Source: Candidatus Kapaibacterium sp.
GTDB lineage: Bacteria; Bacteroidota; Ignavibacteria; Kapaibacteriales; UBA2268
Direction: 5' to 3'
Assembly: GCA_023957315.1 (NCBI GenBank)
Contig: JAMLHE010000015.1
Coordinates: 1 to 64,000, forward strand
DNA length: 64,000 bases
Part shown: in pieces, positions 52,062-59,880 of the stretch
How the letters are laid out: every line of letters begins with the position of its first letter
How positions within the stretch are numbered: the stretch's first letter is position 1
Notes under the pieces: generated by a model
Told to the model about the DNA's origin: nothing
The model's input: only the letters and a program-made list of their open reading frames with translations
Database searches by the model: none
Translations under genes and position numbers: made by a program

Positions 52062-55004
52062 TCACTCTCCTCCTTCGACGATTTTGATTTCTTCGGGGGT
52101 GAGGGCGTAGAGTTGGTAAACGAGGGCGTCTATTTCTTTGTCCGTGCGGGAGATGTATTGCTCTATGTGCTTGCGGTCGAACTCTGTGGCTGTTTGCAAT
52201 TCCTTGTGCAGTCGCAACATTCGCTCGACGAGTTCTACTATCTTGTCGTGCTGTGCTTTCTCATGATTATTTTCAAAATTTATTTTCTTAATAGGTATAT
52301 CTTTAATAAAACGTTTTTCATAAGAATAGAATCCACCTCTATAATAAGATGATGATTTTGAAATAAAATATCCTGATACTGATGAATTCAACAATCCCAA
52401 AATATAATAAATTGACTCTTTTACTGTTGGCAACAATGTAATTCCATATCCGCCCATTAGACCATATCCAACACCGTCATCAAGAGTAAATGATGGTGTA
52501 TTAGCCAAATCACGAGTGATAATTTTTTTTAAATCTACAAGTCTTATAAATTGAGTGCGGCTAAAACAAAACCAAGCTGGTCCCTTTAGTTTCCCTCTAT
52601 CTCTTTGCATTAATCTATCTTTATTTCTCAATAGATAGTTATATATTTTAGGTGAATCCTTGGATAAATCAGTCTCGGTTATAGGGACACCATTTATATA
52701 AGGAAAAATCGCAAATCTATTCAAGAAATCTATTGAATATCTTTGGATATCTTTTCCTTTCAATACTTTTACATAATATTGTTCCTCTAAAAATTCTTCC
52801 TCAAAATTGTGTATAAATATTTCATCCGAACCTGTTTTAAAACCTTGGGAAATATTTTCAGTAAAGTCTGAAAGTTTTGTTTCGTAACTATTTAGTTTGA
52901 GCATAAGATCTCTATCATTTAATAACTGGAAATTCCATTCATTCATTTTCAAAATAGATGAATCAATAGCGTTTGATGAAGATTTTTTAAAGTAACGCCA
53001 ATTATCTAAATTTTCAACTTTTGTAAAACTAAAACTATCATTATTAAACCGATTCAAAAAAAGTAAACAAGTATATGTAGTCGCTCCATCAAATATTTGA
53101 ATGTCTCCAAAATGTATTATTTCACTAATATTGTTATTCTTAGATAAGATAGTTCTTAAACCTTGTCCATAATTTGCATTAAAAAATTTATGAGGTAGAA
53201 TAAATCCTAAGAGTCCTTTCTCACTGAGCAATTTAACTCCTTGTTCTACAAAGCATACATATATGTCATAATTCCCGTTTTGTGCAGATAGGTATTTGTT
53301 TTTTAAAGCTTCAACAGTTTTAGGATTAAACTCTTGAATTGTCTGTATTCTTATATACGGCGGATTGCCTATGACGGCATCGAAGCCACCCGTCATTTTC
53401 AAGAATGGGAATGCGACTTCCCAATCGAATGGGTTGATTTTGTGCCGCTCCCGCTCGGACATCCCGAAAAAGTCATCGCTGATGAAGTCGCTGCCGATTA
53501 GCGAGTTGCCGCATTTGATGTTGTCGTCCATCTTTGGCAGCAGTGCATCTTGGAATCCCAAGACTGCGAGCGGCTCCTTGGCGATGCCCTCCAACACTTT
53601 CAAATAGAGCGACATCTGTGCCACTTCGGTCGCCTGCTTGTCAATATCCACACCGTAGATGTTGTTTTGGAGTATTCTGCCCTTTTTTCGTGCGGTCAAT
53701 CTCAACTTGCCGGTCTCTTCGTCCATGAATGCCAGCAAATGCGTGTTTCTGCCCTTCTTTTCGTGAATTTCGGTGATATGAGCGTTGTAGTAATCCTCGT
53801 GCCATTTGATTAGTGCATCGAAAGCCCCCAAAAGGAATGAGCCGGAGCCACATGCGGGGTCGAGTATTTTGAGCCGGCTGACATCGTCCGGTGTTCGGGC
53901 TTGCTCCAATAGCTTCCCGACAGTGTTTGCGACGATGTACTCGACGATGTACTGAGGAGTGTAGTAAACGCCGCCCGCTTTCCGCACTTCGGGCTTTTGG
54001 TCTATGACAACTTGTCTGCCCTTATCGAAGCTGATTTCGTCGCCCAAGAATCGCTCGTAAATTGTGCCGAGCACTTCTACGGGGATTTCGTCGAATCTGT
54101 AGGGCGAATCCTCCACATTCAGCTCTTTGACGATATTTTTGAATAGCGATGCTTCGATTGTGAGATTTTCGGATAGCGGATGCGGATTGAAAATCAGCCC
54201 GTTGTATTTCGGTGCGAGTTCCTTGCAAATCATCAGAAATGCAGCATAGGAATTGCCGACTCGATGCTCGAGAATGCTCTTGATGAAGTCGGTGTTTTCG
54301 ATGTCCCTATCTTGCAAAATCCGCAGAAACACAAGCCTGTCCAAGATTCGTTGAGTGGCTTCGGCAAGCTCGAACTCATTATCGAAATGATTCTTTTTTG
54401 CGATTAGCGATGCGAGTTTGATTCGCCACTCCGAAAGCGAATTGAGGAAATGTTTATCCACAGTATCGCGAAGTTCTAACTGAGTGGGTTTGACAAGTTC
54501 GTCCAATGAGCCCGCAAAAACGGCTTCTCGCCCAAAAGTAGCCAACAAATCGTCAACTCTGTCGGGATATTCCTCGCAAAGCATGTCCAATTCTTTGATT
54601 AGCCCCTTTTTTGCATCGCCAATAAGCGGTTTGCCGAGCGCCCTGAAAGGACGGAACTCTTCGAAATCGGTCAATATTGCAATAGGCACTTTACCGTTCC
54701 AGCAATAGAGCTTGGTCTGATAGATGTGTCGGGGGTTGGTCAAATCTTCGGCAGGTTTTTTCGCCTCCACAAAAAACAGGGTTTTGTTCCCTTTGATGAA
54801 GCGGTAATCGGGTCTTCTGCCCATATAGCTTTTGTCGGTGCGCTCCACTTGGACTTCGAGCGGATTGCGGACATTCCATCCCAAAAGTTCCCAAAATCTG
54901 TCAATGTATGAAATCCTTGTTTGGCTCTCGTTTAAATCGCGATAGTTGGACAATTTAAAATCGAAAACCAATTTGTTCAGTTTGTCTTTGATGTTCTCAG
55001 CCAT
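52062..55004 (-). CDS. Type IIG restriction-modification enzyme (nuclease-methyltransferase fusion)
   Basis: A 980-residue single-chain enzyme. N-terminal PD-(D/E)xK nuclease: RPDYRFI (Pro65-Asp66) and FFVEAKK (Glu80, Lys82), like HsdR N-terminal domains. The methyltransferase has motif X GGVYYTPQYIV (345-355), motif I DPACGSGSF (382-390) and motif IV NPPY (547-550), so it is an N6-adenine enzyme of the Eco57I/TaqI class. Residues ~560-900 form the target-recognition half, followed by a conserved C-terminal helical end. The start MAENIKDK is chosen; a TTG frame adds eight residues. The recognition half (about 52260-53350) is much more AT-rich than the flanking parts of the same gene, suggesting domain exchange. 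It heads the island with its own promoter. Confidence 0.93.
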   Translation of the reverse strand: MAENIKDKLNKLVFDFKLSNYRDLNESQTRISYIDRFWELLGWNVRNPLEVQVERTDKSYMGRRPDYRFIKGNKTLFFVEAKKPAEDLTNPRHIYQTKLYCWNGKVPIAILTDFEEFRPFRALGKPLIGDAKKGLIKELDMLCEEYPDRVDDLLATFGREAVFAGSLDELVKPTQLELRDTVDKHFLNSLSEWRIKLASLIAKKNHFDNEFELAEATQRILDRLVFLRILQDRDIENTDFIKSILEHRVGNSYAAFLMICKELAPKYNGLIFNPHPLSENLTIEASLFKNIVKELNVEDSPYRFDEIPVEVLGTIYERFLGDEISFDKGRQVVIDQKPEVRKAGGVYYTPQYIVEYIVANTVGKLLEQARTPDDVSRLKILDPACGSGSFLLGAFDALIKWHEDYYNAHITEIHEKKGRNTHLLAFMDEETGKLRLTARKKGRILQNNIYGVDIDKQATEVAQMSLYLKVLEGIAKEPLAVLGFQDALLPKMDDNIKCGNSLIGSDFISDDFFGMSERERHKINPFDWEVAFPFLKMTGGFDAVIGNPPYIRIQTIQEFNPKTVEALKNKYLSAQNGNYDIYVCFVEQGVKLLSEKGLLGFILPHKFFNANYGQGLRTILSKNNNISEIIHFGDIQIFDGATTYTCLLFLNRFNNDSFSFTKVENLDNWRYFKKSSSNAIDSSILKMNEWNFQLLNDRDLMLKLNSYETKLSDFTENISQGFKTGSDEIFIHNFEEEFLEEQYYVKVLKGKDIQRYSIDFLNRFAIFPYINGVPITETDLSKDSPKIYNYLLRNKDRLMQRDRGKLKGPAWFCFSRTQFIRLVDLKKIITRDLANTPSFTLDDGVGYGLMGGYGITLLPTVKESIYYILGLLNSSVSGYFISKSSSYYRGGFYSYEKRFIKDIPIKKINFENNHEKAQHDKIVELVERMLRLHKELQTATEFDRKHIEQYISRTDKEIDALVYQLYALTPEEIKIVEGGE

Positions 55005-55042
55005 GTAGCGTATGTTAATTTGTTGCAACAGTCAAAATCACA

Positions 55043-55080
55043 TTACAAAATTAACATTTTTAACGAAACAGTGTGTCATT
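55043..55080 (-). promoter_or_regulatory. Promoter element of the type IIG gene, twin of the tcmP promoter
   Basis: On the minus strand TAATTTTG (TAnnTTTG type) with a conserved 26-base upstream block. It lies 38 bases upstream of the start codon. The upstream block does not contain a canonical TTTG -33 box at the right spacing, so an activator or repressor site is likely. Confidence 0.65.
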
Positions 55081-55087
55081 ATTTCTT

Positions 55088-55186
55088 GTTCCGTCAGTTG
55101 TTTCAAAAACGAGACAGAGAACAAAAACGGGACAAAGAACAAATTCGAGACAGAGAACAAAGACGGGACAGAACAACTGACGGGAC
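55088..55186 (+). repeat. ~100-bp palindromic tandem element, copy 2 (right border of defence-like island)
   Basis: Same ends and interior as copy 1 and in the same orientation, so copies 1 and 2 are direct repeats around 50277-55087. Interior units here are ACGAGACAGAGAACAAA-like. The shared flank CTTGTTCC precedes both copies. Confidence 0.9.
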
Positions 55187-55198
55187 GCAAAACCATAG

Positions 55199-55342
55199 CC
55201 CACGAATTCATTCGTGGGAAGGTGTTTAGGTTTTTACCCTATTAAACACGGTTTTAACCGTGTACGATTTCAATTTCCCCGAACCATTAAAATGGTTTAA
55301 ATTCTCTTATAATTTCCATGTTCCCACGGTTGAAACCGTGGG
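55199..55342. repeat. Three CATAG/CTATG-flanked and AACCATT hairpins
   Basis: CCCACGAATTCATTCGTGGG (55199-55218, preceded by CATAG) is a near-perfect palindrome. AACCATTAAAATGGTT (~55284) and CCCACGGTTGAAACCGTGGG (55323-55342, followed by CTATG) repeat the two-hairpin unit at 28331-28397 on the opposite strand. A further palindrome, CACGGTTTTAACCGTG, sits near 55247. Confidence 0.7.
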
Positions 55343-55537
55343 CTATGTTTGTAAAGGTGTTTAGGATGCGAGGCTCAAAAAAAACCAAAGCGAGCACGGG
55401 GAGCTCGCTTCGGTAGAGAAATTCTACTTGATTTTGTTTTTAAAAATTAACAATTTTTAAAATATAAAGGCATTACAAACATACAAAATTTTTTGAATTG
55501 TGCAAATTTTTTTTTAATTTTTTTTTGAAAATTTAAC

Positions 55538-55636
55538 GTTCCGTCAGTTGTTACAAAAACGAGACAAAGAACGAATACGAGACAGAGAACAAAGACGTGA
55601 CAGAGAACAAATACGGGAAAGAACAACTGACGGGAC
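55538..55636 (+). repeat. ~100-bp palindromic tandem element, copy 3
   Basis: GTTCCGTCAGTTGTT at the left and AACAACTGACGGGAC at the right enclose four units like ACGAGACAGAGAACAAA. It differs from copies 1 and 2 by scattered bases within units but keeps the length of 99. A shorter fragment, ACACAAATACGGGACAG, remains near 55807. Confidence 0.9.
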
Positions 55637-55757
55637 GCTGTCTGAACACCCCCTAACCCAATCTTGCAAGAGGGGGAACGGCTTTTGAGGGATTTTCACT
55701 GTCTTTCTCCCTCTCCTTTGGAGAGGGTCGGGGTGAGGTCGTCTTGGTTCTTCTTTT

Positions 55758-55777
55758 CCCACGAATAAATTCATGGG
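55758..55777. repeat. CCCACG...GGG hairpin repeat
   Basis: CCCACGAATAAATTCATGGG followed by CTATG; identical in its 20-bp core to 2121-2140, 53 kb away. Confidence 0.75.
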
Positions 55778-56054
55778 CTATGTTGGTGAAAGTATTAGGA
55801 TGCGAGACACAAATACGGGACAGTGGGCACAAAAAAACTAAAGCGAGCATGGGCAGCTCGCTTCGGTAGGAAAATGCTCTAAACACACAATATGGATAAT
55901 GCAAACATACAAAATTTTTTGAACTATGCAAATTTATTTTGATTATTTTTATAAAAATTCAACAAATCGAAAAAAGTTGGTGACTTTTTCGCCTTTCATG
56001 TGTCATGTCAAATAGGGAAAAGTTTAAATTAAAAAAAATAAATTGGATGAATTT

Positions 56055-56636
56055 ATGAATGAGTTTACTACTGTTAGACAAATATATAATTACCCGAGTC
56101 TGAAAACGAGCGATTACGATATGATTTGTTCGCGCCACGAAAAGGTGCAGATTGCAAAAGGCGACTTTTTGCTTCGCGAAGGGCAAATTGCAAACGAATA
56201 CTTTTGCTTGGAAGAAGGCTTAATCCGTGCTTATGCAAATAGTTTCGAAGGTAACGAGGTAACCACAGCATTTTTCAGTCCGGGCGACATCGTTATTGAA
56301 GTGGCATCGCTATTTTTGCGTAGCCAAACTAAGGAAAACATCCAGGCACTGACTGATTGCACATGTTGGAAAATATCATTCAGCGAATTTCAGGAATTGT
56401 TCCAAACCATAAATGCATTCACCGAATGGGGACGGACATGGATGGCAAGAGCGCTTTTTTCTACCAAAGAGCGTTCGCTGGCGATGATTACCGATTCGGC
56501 TACGGACAGATATCTTGCTTTATTGAGTGAAAATCCCGAGATACTGCACTATGCTCCGCTAAAGCATGTTGCATCTTATTTAGGTATCACCGATACTTCA
56601 TTGAGCCGCATCCGAAAGTATATCTCCTCGAAATAG
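56055..56636 (+). CDS. Crp/Fnr-family transcriptional regulator
   Basis: A 193-residue protein starting at ATG 56055 (the TTG frame adds four residues). Residues ~20-120 are a cyclic-nucleotide-binding fold (KGDFLLREGQIANEYFCLEE, FFSPGDIVIEVASLFLR), then a dimer helix, and a C-terminal helix-turn-helix (LKHVASYLGITDTSLSRIRK). It lacks the Arg/Ser phosphate-binding cassette of true CRP and the Cys of FNR, as usual for the abundant Bacteroidota members. The ligand is unknown. It may control the VOC and DUF4199 genes downstream, but they are only neighbours. Confidence 0.88.
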   Translation: MNEFTTVRQIYNYPSLKTSDYDMICSRHEKVQIAKGDFLLREGQIANEYFCLEEGLIRAYANSFEGNEVTTAFFSPGDIVIEVASLFLRSQTKENIQALTDCTCWKISFSEFQELFQTINAFTEWGRTWMARALFSTKERSLAMITDSATDRYLALLSENPEILHYAPLKHVASYLGITDTSLSRIRKYISSK

Positions 56637-56729
56637 GCGTCATTTCTTATCATATGACAAGATTATTGTGATTGACTAACTTTATTTTTGTATTGAATTA
56701 AGTTTATTCAATATTTTAATGAGGTTTAT

Positions 56730-57092
56730 ATGTATAATAGAGTAGTGCATTTCGAGATTCCTTGCGACCGCCCTGCAAAAACAATGAAATTCTTCGAGGA
56801 AGTTTTCAGTTGGAATTTCCAGCAATTTGGCGAAGATGAATATTGGTTTGCAGTTTCGGGCGATAACAGTACTCCCGGCATCAATGGTGCCGTGATGGCA
56901 AAAAAAGACCCCAAGCAACCCTTGGTAAATTCAATCATTGTCGAAAGTATTGACGATACCGCCGAGAAAATTGTCAGCTCAGGCGGGCAAATCGTATTGC
57001 CGAAAATGGAAGTTCCCGGCGTTGGTTGGATATGCTATTTTACTGACCCTGACGGGAATATTCATGGTATATGGCAAGAACTAAAAGCTTAA
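56730..57092 (+). CDS. VOC (glyoxalase/bleomycin resistance) family protein
   Basis: A 120-residue protein consisting of one VOC domain (two beta-alpha-beta-beta-beta modules): VVHFEIPCDRPAKTMKFFEE, FSWNFQQFGEDEYWFAV at the start, and GWICYFTDPDGNIHGIWQEL at the end. The His near the start and Glu near the end could bind metal. Members range from glyoxalases to antibiotic-binding proteins, so the substrate is unknown. GAGG precedes the ATG. A 15-bp gap to the next gene suggests cotranscription. Confidence 0.88.
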   Translation: MYNRVVHFEIPCDRPAKTMKFFEEVFSWNFQQFGEDEYWFAVSGDNSTPGINGAVMAKKDPKQPLVNSIIVESIDDTAEKIVSSGGQIVLPKMEVPGVGWICYFTDPDGNIHGIWQELKA

Positions 57093-57107
57093 TCGCCGGA
57101 GAAAATC

Positions 57108-57593
57108 ATGAATAAATACAAAATCGAAATAAAATGGGCATTAATATTTGCAGCTATGATGTTGCTTTGGATGTTGTTAGAAAAAGTACTCGGATTACAT
57201 TCAGAGCATATTGATAAGCATGCGATTTATACTAATTTTGTTGCCATTCCTGCGATTACATTGTATGTATTTGCTTTGCTCGATAAGAGAAAGAATTATT
57301 TTAATGGCATAATGTCATACAAAAACGGCGTAATCACCGGTCTGATAATAACATTGATAGTCACAATACTAAGTCCGTTGACTCAATATATAACATCAAC
57401 AATGATTACACCGGAGTATTTCCCGACTATTATCAATTACGTAGTTGAATCAGGGAAAATGACTCATGCCGCAGCAAGTGATTACTTCAATCTCCAAAGC
57501 TATATGATTCAGGGGCTTATTGGAGCACCGGTTATGGGTATCATAACCACAGTAATTGTTGCTTTTTTTGTCAAAAAGGATAAGCCAAATTGA
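57108..57593 (+). CDS. DUF4199 membrane protein
   Basis: A 161-residue protein with four membrane helices (~8-26, ~42-60, ~72-95, ~132-155). The layout and the phrases IKWALIFAAMMLLWMLLEKV, YFNGIMSYKNGVITG and FFVKKDKPN match DUF4199, a family largely confined to Bacteroidota and relatives. No function is known. It follows the VOC gene by 15 bp. Confidence 0.87.
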   Translation: MNKYKIEIKWALIFAAMMLLWMLLEKVLGLHSEHIDKHAIYTNFVAIPAITLYVFALLDKRKNYFNGIMSYKNGVITGLIITLIVTILSPLTQYITSTMITPEYFPTIINYVVESGKMTHAAASDYFNLQSYMIQGLIGAPVMGIITTVIVAFFVKKDKPN

Positions 57594-57737
57594 TTCCTTT
57601 GCGCTAAGTTTTTTAGATATTTTTTAAATTAGTCTCTATGCTTTGAAGATAAGTCGTGCTAATATTATTGTAAATTCAATAGGAGACATTGATTATGTAT
57701 AAATAAACAACATTTTAAACTTTTATTCGGAGCTAAC

Positions 57738-59636
57738 ATGAGTTACTACAAATTATATTTAGCAGCAATCATTTGTATGGTATGCTTCACAATTAACGCA
57801 AACTCTTGGGAGAGAATTGCAGATTATGGCGGACCGGCGACCGATGGTTGCATTTCGTTTGAAATAGATGGATTTGGGTACGTTGGTGGCGGACCTAATG
57901 AGAAAAATTTCTGGCGATATGACCCAAGCACCAAAACTTGGGAAAAGATGCCCGACATAGGTGGCGGCGAACGAGGCTGGGCTTTTCATTTCGTGATTGA
58001 CGGCATTGCTTACGTGGGAGGCGGCGACCCAGAAGGAACACTTCAAACATTAAAAAAAGATTTTTGGAAATTTGACCCAACGAGCCAACAATGGACACAA
58101 TTGAAAGATTTCCCCGGTGGACCACGTGACGCTTGCTTTAACTTCTCAATAAACGGCAAAGGCTATGTCGGTGGCGGATTCAGCGGCGAAGGTGGCGGCG
58201 TTCATAGAGACGTTTGGGAGTATAATCCAAGCAATGATTCTTGGACATATATAGGAGATTATCCCGAAGATGGTATATTATTTTCAAGTGCAATAGTTGT
58301 AGATGGCAGAGTTTTCGTTGGTTTGGGCAATTTATCATTTGGTGTAGCCGAATATATTACATGGTATGAATTCAATCCATCTACCTATCAATTTATCCCC
58401 AAAAAATCATTTACCGGAACTGCCAGACAAACAGCAGTTGCATATGCTATGAAAGGCAAAGTCTATATCGCAGGCGGACAAAGCCAATACACCGAGACTT
58501 ACAAAGATTGTTACGAATATGACCCAATGACAGATAATTGGAAACTAATGACGGAAATGAATTTACCGTATAATAATACAGCTTGGTCTTGTGGTTTTAC
58601 AATTGGCGAAGAAATTTATTTCGGCACAGGTGTTACTTTGCCGGACTTCCAATTTTCGCGAAATTTCTACAAGTATTCATTCGGAGAAAAGCCCAAAGAG
58701 CCCAAATTAACAGTTGACCAATATGTACTGGATTTTGGGACTAAGAATGTTAATGAAACAGCCAAACAAACAGTTCAGTTGTACAACACCGGAGAAGCTC
58801 CCTTAGTAATTGATTTAATTGAATTGGTTGATGATGATTACATGGCTTTTTCAATTCCCGATACCTACGAAGGAGTTATAATTCAGCCAAATGAAGTTTT
58901 GGATATAGAAGTAACTTTCAATCCCAAAATTATCGCTGAAGAATTTTATGCTATGATAATAATCGAATCGAACGCAACGAATGCAGCTACTGAACTTGTA
59001 GAGCTTTTCGGGCAATCTGAGGCAGTGGGTTCGCCAAGTATGACACTATCAGTTCAATCAATAGATTATGGCGAGGTCGAATTGACTGAAAATGGAACAA
59101 GCCAATTTACAATCAGTAACATTGGAGATGCAGACTTGGAAATAGAAACAATTGGATTTGATGGTTTAGATAAATCATACTTTTCATTTGCATCTTCTAT
59201 GATTTCTACTATTCAACCGGGTAATGATATGATAGTCCAAATTGCATTCTCCCCTACTGAAACCAGAGTGTATAATGCATCTGTAATCATTGAAACCAAT
59301 GATATAGCTAATAAATGGGTGGAAATCAATCTTTCCGGAGAGGGGATATCGACTCCTAATAGCGTTCGTGATTTCGATTTGAGTGATTATGTTGCTTTAT
59401 TTCCCAATCCGGCAATAAGTCAACTAAATATCAATTTCAATAATTTGAATATTGGACAAATTGAAAAAATGCACATTAGCGATTTGAATGGAACTGCTTT
59501 GAGCGAATTATTTACAGTAAATGGCGATAAACTCGAATACACATTTGATTTGAGCAGCTTTGCAAACGGAATATACTTTTTGGTATGCGAGATTGGTGGG
59601 CAGCGATATTCAACCAAATTTAGCATCGTAAGATAA
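57738..59636 (+). CDS. Secreted Kelch-propeller protein with ASPM/HYDIN-like domains and T9SS sorting tail
   Basis: A 632-residue protein. The signal peptide (LYLAAIICMVCFTINANS) is followed by six Kelch blades (~25-310; e.g. GFGYVGGGPNEKNFWRYDPS, GKVYIAGGQSQYTETYKDCY). Two immunoglobulin-like domains follow (~325-430 and ~435-535), of the choice-of-anchor/ASPM type (LDFGTKNVNETAKQTVQLYN, YGEVELTENGTSQFTISNIG). The tail from ~545 (YVALFPNPAISQLNINFNN, LSSFANGIYFLVCEIGGQRY) is a full type A sorting domain, so it is a T9SS cargo. The propeller suggests adhesion or glycan/protein binding; ligand unknown. GGAGC precedes the ATG; a terminator follows. Confidence 0.93.
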   Translation: MSYYKLYLAAIICMVCFTINANSWERIADYGGPATDGCISFEIDGFGYVGGGPNEKNFWRYDPSTKTWEKMPDIGGGERGWAFHFVIDGIAYVGGGDPEGTLQTLKKDFWKFDPTSQQWTQLKDFPGGPRDACFNFSINGKGYVGGGFSGEGGGVHRDVWEYNPSNDSWTYIGDYPEDGILFSSAIVVDGRVFVGLGNLSFGVAEYITWYEFNPSTYQFIPKKSFTGTARQTAVAYAMKGKVYIAGGQSQYTETYKDCYEYDPMTDNWKLMTEMNLPYNNTAWSCGFTIGEEIYFGTGVTLPDFQFSRNFYKYSFGEKPKEPKLTVDQYVLDFGTKNVNETAKQTVQLYNTGEAPLVIDLIELVDDDYMAFSIPDTYEGVIIQPNEVLDIEVTFNPKIIAEEFYAMIIIESNATNAATELVELFGQSEAVGSPSMTLSVQSIDYGEVELTENGTSQFTISNIGDADLEIETIGFDGLDKSYFSFASSMISTIQPGNDMIVQIAFSPTETRVYNASVIIETNDIANKWVEINLSGEGISTPNSVRDFDLSDYVALFPNPAISQLNINFNNLNIGQIEKMHISDLNGTALSELFTVNGDKLEYTFDLSSFANGIYFLVCEIGGQRYSTKFSIVR

Positions 59637-59670
59637 ATCAATAAGCATAAATAATTTGTAAATAATTTTA

Positions 59671-59712
59671 GGTCATTATAAGCACCGACAAGTGTTTATG
59701 ATGACCTTTTAT
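59671..59712 (+). terminator. Terminator after the Kelch/T9SS gene
   Basis: GGTCATTATAAGCAC and GTGTTTATGATGACC form a long imperfect stem with loop CGACAA, followed by TTTT. Confidence 0.8.
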
Positions 59713-59880
59713 TATGATAATTAAGCCTGTTTGTTCAGCGAATAATTATACAAATGACAACTATGAAAAATACCGAAAATTAAAAAATCATATCATAATA
59801 AAAATAATTTGCTATTAGAAACGATTTATTAATTTTGTAATATGACATATTTTCGGAAATAAAATTATTAAAGGTTTAGC

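Larger units (their letters stand above)
55005..56054. other. ~1-kb non-coding region of modular repeats
   Basis: No gene is seen. Two similar modules follow each other (55088-~55530 and 55538-~55940). Each contains, in order, the ~100-bp palindromic element, a CCCACGAA hairpin, GGATGCGAG, a GCGAGC...GCTCGC hairpin (55390, 55843) and the block CAAACATACAAAATTTTTTG (55476, ~55908) with T-rich sequence. The second module also carries CCCCTAACCC and CTTTCTCCCTCTCC repeats. The last ~100 bases hold the promoter of the Crp/Fnr gene. Confidence 0.75.

Noticed and set aside
50177..55636. CRISPR-like reading of the tandem ACGGGACAGAGAACAAA units
   Set aside because: Units are contiguous with no unique spacers, only three to four per copy, enclosed by inverted ends, and no cas gene is present.
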